7,845 nt of DNA from an uncultured Eubacteriales bacterium (GTDB lineage: Bacteria; Bacillota; Clostridia; Oscillospirales; Acutalibacteraceae): the NCBI GenBank assembly GCA_948815685.1, contig CAQJOC010000055.1, positions 1-7,845 on the forward strand, written 5' to 3'. The stretch's first letter is position 1; each line of letters starts with the position of its first letter. Of the stretch, positions 1 to 7,059 are shown in pieces. Made by a program: the position numbers and the translations under genes. The notes under the pieces are model-generated. The model worked only from the letters and a program-made list of their open reading frames with translations. It had not been told where the DNA came from and searched no databases.

Positions 1-630
1 AATAGAATAAATTTTGGAAACATTTCGAGAAAAATCAGAATATTTTTCAATCAGATCTTCAACATATTTAATAATTGATTCTAAAATAGCTTTTTTGTTG
101 CTCAAAGACAGATTGGATAGTTCAGTATTCAAGTCTGATTTAATGCGTTCCAAAGGAGATATTACTTTGCTTTTAAGATCTGATTCAGTCTGCTTGTCTA
201 AATTTTTTTTCTTTAAGTAAGGTTCATTCATCTTCGAGTACAACTTAGAAGACAGAGTTTCATATTCATTATTTAACTTTTCATAATTAGATTTAAAATT
301 ATTCCAATCATCGTCCGTTCCGGTAAAATTATCCGGTTTCTGAATACTTTTCAAATCAGAAAAGCCCCCTTGAAGCCCTCTGTATTTATTACGAATATTG
401 TTCATTTGCATCTCTAATTTTATATATCTTTTTTCATCCGGGTTTGTATATAACTTATCAAATTTTTCATAATATTGCTCCATGATTTTTTCTGCTAAAC
501 CTTTAAGACTTCTAATTTCCAATAGACTATCGGATACAACAGATGAAAAAGGGGAAGGCAAGGAATAATCATTCACTTTTTTAATCAATTCATCTAAAGT
601 TTTACTAGATTTGAGGGATGACCAGCTTAT
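1..630 (-). repeat. Protein repeat module B (residues 619-828, may continue) of the large protein
   Basis: Second copy of the module. Landmarks are TLDELI (629-634), EIRSLK (656-661), KLYTNPD (677-683), KYRGL (700-704), PDNF (717-720), W727 followed by K..Y..L, and a C-terminal amphipathic stretch ending near RNVS. The spacing from the TLDEL Leu to the Trp is 97 residues, identical to module A. The end of the module lies at or beyond the window edge, and further copies could follow outside. Confidence 0.68.
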
Positions 631-2484
631 GTCGGATAAATCTAATGCTTTATTATCTTTTTCAGGATTCTTGGTCGAGACACTATCAGACTTAACCGAA
701 GGCGTGGCCGAATCTGCCGCCGAAACATTAACTGACATATTCGCAGTCGATTTTTTATGAGACTTACCTGTATGTGTCGACTTATGGGCAGAAACCGTAG
801 CATCTTTATGTTTTTTATTTTGATGTTTGGTAGAGCCAGCAGCAACTGGCTTTGAACCGTTTTTCGGATTGCCGGAAGGAGTAGAACCAGAATTCAATTT
901 ACCGGTAACATTATTCGTCGGTTTTTGCTTGGTTTTTTGAAAGGACACAGTTTTGCCCGAAAGGCTAAGTGAACCCAAATCTGAGGGCGCCTTAGAAACA
1001 GTATTTTTATCTATATTACTATCATCATGTATATTTTTGGGATATTTTTGATGAAAATTAATTAAATAATCATCATTGTAGGTTACTTTGCTATTGTTTG
1101 CATATTTTTTTATATGATTATCTGCTACCGAAGATACCATTTCGTTAAAATATTTATCAAAATCGAGATTTTTAAAATCAAGTTTTTTTATAAATGTTAG
1201 AACCTTAACTGCAAACATACTGTTGTTATTCATTTCTTTAGCTCGGTTACTATAGATATCTATTATTGGTTTTAATTGAGCCTGTAATTGTTGATTCACA
1301 AATTTTTCGGTATCCTGACAGCATCTCAAAATCTCATTAGATATCTCAGAATTGATCTTATTTAAATTTTCTTCAAAGCTCTTCAATTCAATATATCTCT
1401 TTTTTATTGCATCCCAGTTAGACTTACCACTTACAAAATTTGAAGGCATCGGTACCTTCATCAAAGCACTCCGCTCAGATACTCGCAAGGAAGGGTATTT
1501 TGTTTGTAAATAGTTCAAATTTTTTTTCATGTCATCTTGTCTGCTTAAAACACCAATAGTATCATTGGTTTCATATATTTTTTCTAATTTTCCCATTTGC
1601 ATTTTTACTATCGCTGCCATATTACTTATTATATTTCTAATTTTTCTCACTTCCGACAATATAGCATTATCATTTAATGCACCTGCTTCAGCAAGAAGGT
1701 CATCCATAGTTTGAATCATATTTTTCTGTGAATTTACAATAGGCTTAAAGCTATAGCTAGACTGAAAATCATTGGTTTGTCTATTCATATTTCCCTTAAC
1801 TGATTTTATTAGTTCTTTATTTTTGTTAAAATCAGCCGAAGATATCTGTCCATTGTGGGCTACATTTGTATTTTTGTTATTATTGTTCGCTTGTGTTTTT
1901 TTAGTAACCAAAGGTCGGGTATTATCGATACCAAATGTTACCTTTTTGTCAGATGTTGAAGTAGGCTTTTGAGAAACGGTAGATTTCAGGATACTCACCG
2001 GTGGCTTCTGAGAATTCATTGCCGACTTACTGCTATTGATAGACGTGGATTCGGAAACAGTCGCATTGTTGGGAGATGATTTTTTTTCAATTGTCGTCGA
2101 GCTATTATTCGAGTCGGATGATTTATTTTTAGGTTGGATATATGGGACTTTGTCGATTTTGCAATTAAAAAGATCTTCAACAGATACTTTTTTATTATCA
2201 GGTGTAATATAACTTGTCTCTAAATTCCCATTAGACGTGGTTGTATATTGATTTTTTAAGGTGGTGTTTTCTGCTTTTAATCTATTCTGTTTTTCTAGTC
2301 CTTTTTGGGTTATCTGGGTCAACACTTGGTCATATGTTTTTAATGTGGAGGCATCAATAAATTTAGATTGCTTAGCAGATGCTAAATCCTTTTTCATAGT
2401 TTGTATTACTTGAAATCCTAGCTTACATTTGTGTAATTCTTGGCAATTATTGAAAGCTTTATTTAAAATTTCTTCTGGAGTCAT
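1..2484 (-). CDS. Large modular protein of unknown function, at least 828 aa (3' end outside window)
   Basis: Reading the minus strand from the ATG at 2482-2484, I checked every codon down to position 1 and found no stop, so the gene runs off the left edge. The frame is closed upstream by a stop at 2527-2529. An AAAGGGA Shine-Dalgarno lies about 9 bases before the ATG, and a good promoter lies at 2551-2579. I do not recognise the family. Visible layout: residues 1-117 hydrophilic and helical, with three Cys; 118-213 a Ser/Thr/Asn/Lys-rich linker; 249-455 a helical, charged module with a single Trp (W357); 482-618 a second linker, very basic around 552-580; 619-828 a second copy of the module (W727). 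There is no signal peptide or hydrophobic segment, so it is cytoplasmic or exported by a leaderless route. The frame does not depend on family recognition: 828 stop-free codons in AT-rich DNA are very unlikely by chance. The function is unknown. Confidence 0.93.
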   Translation of the reverse strand, partial: MTPEEILNKAFNNCQELHKCKLGFQVIQTMKKDLASAKQSKFIDASTLKTYDQVLTQITQKGLEKQNRLKAENTTLKNQYTTTSNGNLETSYITPDNKKVSVEDLFNCKIDKVPYIQPKNKSSDSNNSSTTIEKKSSPNNATVSESTSINSSKSAMNSQKPPVSILKSTVSQKPTSTSDKKVTFGIDNTRPLVTKKTQANNNNKNTNVAHNGQISSADFNKNKELIKSVKGNMNRQTNDFQSSYSFKPIVNSQKNMIQTMDDLLAEAGALNDNAILSEVRKIRNIISNMAAIVKMQMGKLEKIYETNDTIGVLSRQDDMKKNLNYLQTKYPSLRVSERSALMKVPMPSNFVSGKSNWDAIKKRYIELKSFEENLNKINSEISNEILRCCQDTEKFVNQQLQAQLKPIIDIYSNRAKEMNNNSMFAVKVLTFIKKLDFKNLDFDKYFNEMVSSVADNHIKKYANNSKVTYNDDYLINFHQKYPKNIHDDSNIDKNTVSKAPSDLGSLSLSGKTVSFQKTKQKPTNNVTGKLNSGSTPSGNPKNGSKPVAAGSTKHQNKKHKDATVSAHKSTHTGKSHKKSTANMSVNVSAADSATPSVKSDSVSTKNPEKDNKALDLSDISWSSLKSSKTLDELIKKVNDYSLPSPFSSVVSDSLLEIRSLKGLAEKIMEQYYEKFDKLYTNPDEKRYIKLEMQMNNIRNKYRGLQGGFSDLKSIQKPDNFTGTDDDWNNFKSNYEKLNNEYETLSSKLYSKMNEPYLKKKNLDKQTESDLKSKVISPLERIKSDLNTELSNLSLSNKKAILESIIKYVEDLIEKYSDFSRNVSKIYSI
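745..831 (-). other. Lys/His-rich basic tract in linker 2 (residues 552-580)
   Basis: These 29 codons include 9 Lys and 5 His, with pieces such as KHQNKKHK and KSHKKS and only one acidic residue. Such a tract could bind nucleic acid or polyanions, bind metal through the His residues, or simply be a flexible linker. It is visible in sequence; no function is shown. Confidence 0.45.
940..954 (-). other. Second RVxF-like motif (KTVSF) in linker 2
   Basis: Residues 511-515 of the large protein read KTVSF and fit the [RK]-x-V-x-F form of the PP1-docking consensus. The motif lies in the second Ser/Lys-rich linker and is flanked by Gly before and Gln-Lys after. It is the only Phe between about residues 480 and 640, as F184 is the only Phe in the core of linker 1. 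Function is inferred only. Confidence 0.35.
1120..1740 (-). repeat. Protein repeat module A (residues 249-455) of the large protein
   Basis: This stretch encodes the first copy of a duplicated helical module. Landmarks are TMDDLL (259-264), EVRKIR (278-283), KIYETND (302-308), KYPSL (329-333), PSNF (347-350), W357 followed by K..Y..L, and a final amphipathic stretch ending near MVSSV (449-453). The matching landmarks in copy B lie at residue numbers 370 higher at both the start and the Trp, so insertions and deletions between them cancel. The copies are diverged at protein level, and I saw no obvious DNA-level identity. The alignment is by eye. Confidence 0.7.
1933..1995 (-). other. SILK plus RVxF-like (KKVTF) short motif pair in linker 1
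   Basis: In the disordered-looking linker of the large protein, residues 164-167 read SILK (1984-1995) and residues 180-184 read KKVTF (1933-1947). SILK ([GS]IL[KR]) and RVxF ([RK]-x(0-1)-[VI]-x-[FW]) are known docking motifs of eukaryotic protein phosphatase 1, and SILK normally precedes RVxF, as in KNL1. The motifs are directly visible. Any function in this bacterial protein is inference, and RVxF-like strings are common by chance. Confidence 0.4.
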
Positions 2485-2550
2485 TATTATTCGTCCCTTT
2501 CTATTACAATACAATTTAAAATTGCTTTATAATTATATAGTTTTGTGTTT

Positions 2551-2579
2551 ATTATATATAATAATTACACAAAAATCAA
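2551..2579 (-). promoter_or_regulatory. Sigma-A-type promoter of the large ORF
   Basis: On the minus strand, TTGATT (2574-2579) and a perfect TATAAT (2551-2556) are separated by exactly 17 bases. Transcription would start near 2544, leaving a leader of about 60 bases before the ATG at 2484. This suggests the large gene is transcribed independently of the folC cluster. The surrounding DNA is very AT-rich, so chance matches are a caveat. Confidence 0.6.
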
Positions 2580-2773
2580 TATATTTTTTGAGTTTTTATG
2601 GATAATAATAGTAAAAATATAACTTTAATATTATAAATTAATAAATAAAACTCAGAATCAATTCAACTTTATGGATAATTTTTATTGAAATTATGAGCCC
2701 TTGATAATAAGCTTGTCCTAAAATAGCAATGTCGTAGTTATAAATGGCAGAAATTAAAGAAATTCCTTAAAAG

Positions 2774-2923
2774 ATGTTTTTTATGCTTATTGTGATAACG
2801 TCCTTAAAGGATGTTAAACCGCTTTATACTGCGATTGATATGTCCGATATAGATTCTGTAGCCGGAAATTTGTTTGTTAAGGAAACACCTCGCAAAAATT
2901 ATTTAGCGACAATGCCTCATTAA
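2774..2923 (+). pseudogene. Possible coding remnant, 49 codons, unrecognised
   Basis: The frame from ATG 2774 to TAA 2921-2923 has protein-like composition in its second half (DVKPLYTAIDMSDIDSVAG, then a basic end). It has no ribosome site, and the same frame upstream holds only a short ATG segment (2744) broken by a stop at 2768. It could be a scrap of a dead gene or an ordinary chance frame. I do not recognise any family. Confidence 0.2.
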
Positions 2924-3047
2924 ATTTTTCAACAAATTATATAACATATACATATCAATATTTATTAATTGTCAAAAATTTTATTATTATATAATTAAAA
3001 ATATGCCTACAAATTTTATATATATCTTTTGTACAGTGTTTCCTTAA
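2877..3047. repeat. 12-bp perfect inverted repeat
   Basis: TTAAGGAAACAC at 2877-2888 is exactly complementary to GTGTTTCCTTAA at 3036-3047, with about 147 bases between. The right arm lies inside the first 35-bp tandem unit. It is too far apart for a simple terminator and may mark the edges of a degenerate element. Confidence 0.5.
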
Positions 3048-3080
3048 ATTTTGTAGATATATTTTGTGAAGTATTCCCTT
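3011..3080. repeat. Two tandem 35-bp units, about 80% identical
   Basis: Units 3011-3045 and 3046-3080 align without gaps at 28 of 35 positions. Each begins AAATTTT, carries TTTTGT in the middle and ends with a CCTT. They abut exactly. The function is unknown. The period is not a multiple of three, so it does not look like a coding repeat. Confidence 0.65.
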
Positions 3081-3096
3081 AAAAGTTTTTTACCTT

Positions 3097-3108
3097 CGGG
3101 GCACCCCG
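3097..3108. other. Short GC palindrome CGGGG-CA-CCCCG
   Basis: This 12-base GC-only palindrome stands out in AT-rich surroundings, just after the tandem 35-bp units. The two-base gap is too small for a good hairpin loop, and no clear T-tract follows in the right place on either strand. I therefore do not call it a terminator. Confidence 0.35.
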
Positions 3109-3418
3109 TTTTGACCTTCAAAAAGCGAAAATATTACGAAATTTCTTTCACTTAAACTGATCTTGTTAACTTTGGTATTGAAACCGCCTCTAGTCTTTCT
3201 TATTGATTGTTTCTCTTATTTTTTAAGCTCTGGTTTGCATCCTAATGAACTTTTACATAAGCCAAATCTAAGTAAAAAAAATTCGTCTTTTTATAGAAAT
3301 TAGTCCAATTTTTTGTAAATATACATGACTTCCAGACAGCCCCTAGTATATCCACATCCTTTTTTGTATGAACAGACCCTAAAAGATATTTTTACCAATT
3401 AATATATTTATTTAAGTA

Positions 3419-4722
3419 TTAGATATCTTTGTGCAATATATTAATTATGTTAGGATTTCTGATAATTCTCCTTGCCAAATAAAGAGAGCCGAAAATTAAA
3501 ACAGCTGTATTTTTGTTAGATTTTTGAATAGCATACTTTATTGCTTGTTCAGGTTCAGCTATGGGATTTACGTTGTTATGAAAACATCTAACGGTATTTG
3601 TTAACTTGTCCAGAGGCATTGTCCTTGGGAACCTCGGAATTTCTACCGGAATTACTTCTGAAAACAGTGGTAAAATTTTTGAAAACTCTGATATGGAGTT
3701 TTTATCTTTGCACATTCCAAGAATTCCTATAACATTTTTCCCTTTCAGATATTTTTCAATAAATAAAGTCAACGAATGAAATCCCGCCTCATTATGAGCA
3801 CCATCTAAAATTATCAACGGATTTCTGGAAAGAATTTCTAATCGGGCGTTGATAAATGCAGACTCCATGCCGGCTTTTATTGCTTCCTCCGGTATTTTAA
3901 TCTCTCTTTTTAAAACGTCTATAACAGTTAATGCCGTTAAAGCATTTTCTAGCTGGTGGTCTCCCAAAAGATTCATTTTTAATTCCATACCTTTGTATTT
4001 AAAAACAGTCCCATTTTCCATATCAGATGATATAAGTTCTATATCAGATACATTAGGAATTACAAACTCACTTAAATTATTTTCTGCGGTTTTACGTATA
4101 ATATCATAAATACGCTTATCTTGTCCTGCAGATACTACAACCGGTCTTTTAGGTTTTATAATTCCGCTTTTTTGAAATGCAATATCTTCTAATGTATTTC
4201 CCAATGTTTTCATATGGTCAAACGATATCGAGGTAATAACAGATACCAAAGGATTTTCTATTATATTGGTTGAATCTTTAAATCCGCCAATACCTGCCTC
4301 CAATACCGAAATATCACATTTATTTTTTTTAAAATGGTCAAGAGCCGAAATTGTAATTACAGTGAATTCACTTATTCCTTTTTATCTTTAAGAATCTTAG
4401 GACCATATTCCATAAGTCTATTGCGAATATCTTTATAGTCTTCAAATGACATGGGAATATTATTAATTTTAATTCTTTCCATAAAGGACTTAACCGAGGG
4501 TGATGTAAAAAGTCCTGTTTTGTATCCGCTATGCATCAAAATCGAAGATATCATAGTGGATACCGAGCCTTTACCATTTGTACCTGCAACGTGTACAAAT
4601 TTCATTCCGTTTTGTGGGTTGTCAAATAAATTAGACAGTAGATATTTAATTATATCCGAACGTATAAAAAGAGCACTTGAATTGACATCTTCAAAAATAT
4701 CGCCATTCATTTTATAAATCAT
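3419..4722 (-). CDS. folC: Folylpolyglutamate/dihydrofolate synthase, frameshifted
   Basis: FolC joins glutamate to folates (and dihydropteroate to glutamate in bifunctional forms) using ATP in the cytoplasm. Part one (4372-4722) carries the Mur-ligase P-loop GTNGKGS at residues 47-53 and LFTSPSVKSFMERIKIN. Part two (3419-4303) carries EAGIGGFKDSTN, SFDHMKTLGNTLEDIA, KSGIIKP, GDHQLENAL and the DGAHN motif. The two are in different frames. Adding one base in the T5 run 4379-4383 joins them through SEFTVITISALDHF into 434 residues, the usual family length. As written, frame one stops at 4372-4374. The gene overlaps the end of tmcAL by 11 bases. AGGAAGAG directly abuts the ATG at 4722, so Met5 (4708-4710) is a possible better-spaced start. 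One oddity is TSPS where the family usually has TSPH. The broken frame could be an assembly error or a real mutation. Confidence 0.93.
4379..4383 (-). other. Frameshift site in folC (run of five T's, A5 on the coding strand)
   Basis: Upstream coding reads ...KILKDKK then E and a stop. One extra A in the run gives ...KILKDKKGISEFTVIT, which leads directly into conserved FolC sequence. A single-base loss from a six-base run is the simplest explanation. The heptamer here is T AAA AAG, not the classical A AAA AAG slippery sequence. Confidence 0.85.
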
Positions 4723-5920
4723 CTCTTCCTGATATGAATTTTTTCTTATTTGAATAACCAGAGCTCAATATTTTAGGGGACATCAAATTATAAACACTAT
4801 CTATTCGTTGCTCTTTTTGGAATATAAGCTGTCCCTGATTATCTAATTTTTTATAATCACGATATCGTGAAATTATAGGCAAATTAGTTAGCTTCTTAGA
4901 TAATTTTAAGATTTCCATTCCTTTTTTATTGCTCCCTAAAAGTTTTATATATGGCAAATGCAAAGTTTGGTCTGATTTTAATATACCTAAAAAAGCACAC
5001 ATTATTATTCTTTTTATACGAGATTTAGTATATCTTTTTGTAGATACTTTTGAAATTAAATCTTCCAAAGACACAGCACTGGAAGCTAATTTTAAAATTC
5101 TGTTTTCCAATCCCTCGCTTATGTCTGGTATTAAAGAAAAATCTGATTTTGACATATATCTTAACTTATAAAGTATAGCTAAATCCAACGAATCTAAACT
5201 GACGGGAACAAAAGATTCACTTATTTGTTCCGAAATTATTTTGCGACAGCCGTGGGGAACGTAATCATACCAATTATTATTTCCCTCCTTTATACATTTT
5301 CTCAAATATGAAGAGCTACAAATGTTTTCTAAAGGATATTTTAAATCATGATTTGCACCAATTCGCTTAACAGTAACAGGTTTTATAGATGAATTTAATT
5401 TTTTTAATGCTTTAAGATATTCTAACGCTAAAATATTATTTGGGTTTTGAATAATTTTTGCATATTCTTCACCTAAAAAATCTTTCACTGACAGTTCGGT
5501 TGATAAGGCAAACGAATATCCCTTATTAAGATATAATTTTACACTGTCATTAGCTTGACCGGATAGCATAAATTCACTAATTTTGTCAAGAATCGATAAA
5601 TTTCCACATTCGCTTCCAAATATAAGATTATCGACACAACCTAAATTTTCTGCTATGCTTACTCCCGCTAACGCGAATTTTTCCGCAACTGACATAGCCC
5701 AAATTGAAGGAATTTCTAAAATAATATCAAAACCATTTGAAAGAGCAATTTCCGCACGAACCTCTTTAGATAATATTGCGGGCTCTCCTCTTTGGATAAA
5801 ATTTGCACTCATTATACCGACTATATGAGTAATACCATAAGATTTAGCAGAATCTAACAAATGCTTATGTCCCATATGAAAAGGGTTCAGTTCACAAATT
5901 ATTGCACCAACTTTATTCAT
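4712..5920 (-). CDS. tmcAL: tRNA(Met) cytidine acetate ligase (TmcAL, YlbM family)
   Basis: TmcAL uses ATP and acetate to make N4-acetylcytidine at the wobble position C34 of elongator tRNA-Met, improving accurate AUG decoding. The 402 residues match the family length. The N-terminus is the nucleotidyltransferase fold, with GAIICELNPFHMGHKHLL carrying the HxGH signature (H15, H18). It is followed by SANFIQRGEPAILSKEVRAE (residues 38-57), the AEFxA-like AEKFALAGVSI and FGSECGN. SSYLRKCIKEG corresponds to the family's S-x-x-x-R-K segment near the end of the catalytic domain. The start (ATG 5918-5920) lies five bases after the SPFH gene's stop, with only a weak ribosome site, so translational coupling is likely. 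Its 3' end overlaps folC, a tight operon arrangement. Confidence 0.95.
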   Translation of the reverse strand: MNKVGAIICELNPFHMGHKHLLDSAKSYGITHIVGIMSANFIQRGEPAILSKEVRAEIALSNGFDIILEIPSIWAMSVAEKFALAGVSIAENLGCVDNLIFGSECGNLSILDKISEFMLSGQANDSVKLYLNKGYSFALSTELSVKDFLGEEYAKIIQNPNNILALEYLKALKKLNSSIKPVTVKRIGANHDLKYPLENICSSSYLRKCIKEGNNNWYDYVPHGCRKIISEQISESFVPVSLDSLDLAILYKLRYMSKSDFSLIPDISEGLENRILKLASSAVSLEDLISKVSTKRYTKSRIKRIIMCAFLGILKSDQTLHLPYIKLLGSNKKGMEILKLSKKLTNLPIISRYRDYKKLDNQGQLIFQKEQRIDSVYNLMSPKILSSGYSNKKKFISGRDDL

Positions 5921-5925
5921 AGGCT

Positions 5926-6837
5926 TTATTGGTTTTCACTTAAATTTTTATTATCAAAAAGTTCCTTTATCGAAGCCGTCAGACCTGCTAAAGATTGAAT
6001 ATCCGAAGGAATAATTATCTTGGTTGCTTTGCCGTTTGCAGCTTTTTCGAAAGCCTCCAAACTTTTTAAGGCTATTACCCGATTTCCGGGATTTGCTTCA
6101 TTTAAAAGCTTTAAACTATCTGCATATGCTTTCTGTATTGATAAAATAGCCTTTGCCTCTCCCTCAGATTCGCGAATTTTAGCTTCTTTTATTGCTTCGG
6201 CATTCAAAATTGCCGCTTCTTTATGTCCTTCGGCAATTAAAATTTCACTTCTTTTTTCACCTTCTGCCTCTAAAATTTTAGCCCTGCGTTCCCGTTCCGC
6301 TTTCATTTGTTTTTCCATTGCATCCTGTATTTCCCTCGGAGGAAGAATGTTTTTGAGTTCAACACGATTAACTTTTATTCCCCAAGCATCGGTTGCTTCA
6401 TCCAAAATTACTCTAATTTTTGTATTAATTACATCTCTTGACGTCAATGTATGGTCCAATTCCAAGTCACCTATAATATTTCTAAGTGTTGTAGCTGTTA
6501 AATTTTCTATTGCCGATAAAGGTTTTTCAACTCCGTATGTGTAAAGCTTGGGATCGGTAATTTGAAAATAAACGACCGTATCTATTTGCATGGTGACATT
6601 ATCTTTCGTTATTACGGGCTGTGGTGGAAAATCTACAACTTGTTCTTTTAAAGAAACAATTTTGGAAATTTTGTCAATGAAAGGAATTTTTATATGAAGA
6701 CCTGTTCCCCAAGTACAGAAATATGCTCCGAATCTTTCTATAACAAATGCATGAGCTTGCGGAACTACGTTTATGGTTTTTACAGTGATTAGGATAATGC
6801 ATATTATTAAAAGTAAAAAAACAATTAAAGGTGCCAT
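5926..6837 (-). CDS. SPFH/stomatin-family membrane protein (QmcA-like)
   Basis: This 303-residue protein has an N-terminal membrane anchor (about residues 3-20) with essentially no cytoplasmic leader. An SPFH/band-7 domain follows (about 22-165), with the typical VPQAHAFVIERFGAY, GLHIKIPFIDK, TKDNVTMQIDTVVYFQI and LDHTLTSRDVIN. Next comes an Ala/Glu/Lys/Arg-rich coiled coil (about 171-235) with repeated EAEGEKRSEILIAEGHKEA-type units, then a C-terminal tail. Such proteins oligomerise into membrane microdomain scaffolds and are usually encoded beside NfeD proteins, as here. The start is well supported: AAAGGAG lies seven bases before the ATG at 6835-6837. It is probably a membrane-organising or protein quality-control factor; the exact role is unknown. 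Family assignment is firm, but the subtype (QmcA versus other stomatins) is by overall resemblance. Confidence 0.95.
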   Translation of the reverse strand: MAPLIVFLLLIICIILITVKTINVVPQAHAFVIERFGAYFCTWGTGLHIKIPFIDKISKIVSLKEQVVDFPPQPVITKDNVTMQIDTVVYFQITDPKLYTYGVEKPLSAIENLTATTLRNIIGDLELDHTLTSRDVINTKIRVILDEATDAWGIKVNRVELKNILPPREIQDAMEKQMKAERERRAKILEAEGEKRSEILIAEGHKEAAILNAEAIKEAKIRESEGEAKAILSIQKAYADSLKLLNEANPGNRVIALKSLEAFEKAANGKATKIIIPSDIQSLAGLTASIKELFDNKNLSENQ

Positions 6838-7059
6838 CAGAATTCTCCTTTGAATAAATTATTTAAAAATAATTTTAAAAATAACTAAAAATATTCCCCT
6901 GACTTGTTGGATTAAGTACTTTAAGCTCGACATTGATTAGTGCTTGTCTGAAAAACAAAAATGCCAAAAATATAATTATTTTTTCGGGTTTTTACCTTAT
7001 CTCATCTATGAGAATTTGCTAAAATATATAGTTTATTTTATTCTTCAGACAGGCATTAA
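6838..7059. other. Intergenic region between nfeD and the SPFH gene
   Basis: This gap of about 220 bases is filled on its right by the 125-bp inverted-repeat-bounded element. To the left is AT-rich leader DNA with a perfect 9-bp palindrome (AAATTATTT at 6856-6864, complement at 6867-6875) just upstream of the SPFH ribosome site. I found no convincing sigma-A promoter for the SPFH gene here, so read-through from the upstream genes is plausible. Confidence 0.5.

Larger units (their letters stand above)
2485..3418. other. Gene-poor intergenic region with repeats and possible decayed sequence
   Basis: I find no convincing intact gene here. Contents noted: the leftward promoter at 2551-2579; TTTATGGATAAT twice (2595-2606, 2668-2679); a 49-codon plus frame (2774-2923) without a ribosome site; a 12-bp inverted repeat (2877-2888 and 3036-3047); two tandem 35-bp units (3011-3080); and a short GC palindrome (3097-3108). 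On the minus strand about 38 open codons run leftward from 3358 before a stop. Another minus frame around 3048-3123 reads like the tail of a protein and ends LLREYFTKYIYKI. These may be remnants of a decayed mobile element or gene; I cannot identify the source. Confidence 0.5.

Noticed and set aside
1..1740. Type VII secretion signal (YxxxD at residues 304-308 and 679-683)
   Set aside because: YxxxD is very common by chance, there is no WXG-type helical hairpin around it, and no secretion genes are in the window.
14..1972. Plus-strand frames of 60-70 codons at 14-220, 1529-1714 and 1772-1972, and a minus frame at 642-845
   Set aside because: All overlap the 828-codon minus-strand gene in other frames, have hydrophobic or low-complexity content expected of shadows, and lack ribosome sites.
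2801..2817. Hairpin ACGTCCTT-A-AAGGATGT as a terminator
   Set aside because: The loop is a single base, there is no T-tract after it, and no gene ends just before it.
2485..3418. tRNA, other structured RNA or CRISPR in the gene-poor region
   Set aside because: I saw no cloverleaf with a TTCGA-type loop, no regularly spaced repeats beyond the two 35-bp units, and no recognisable riboswitch core.
3419..4303. Separate gene starting at a TTG at 4303
   Set aside because: It begins in the middle of a conserved FolC segment (VLEAGIGG) with no ribosome site; it is the second half of the frameshifted folC.
4372..4390. Programmed -1 frameshift in folC
   Set aside because: The site is T AAA AAG rather than a classical heptamer, and I see no clear stimulatory stem-loop or upstream ribosome-like signal; mutation or sequence error is simpler.
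3849..6544. Plus-strand frames opposite folC, tmcAL and the SPFH gene (for example 6020-6544, 174 codons)
   Set aside because: They lie antisense to genes with clear family motifs; the long one mirrors the Ala/Glu/Lys-rich coiled coil and has no independent support.
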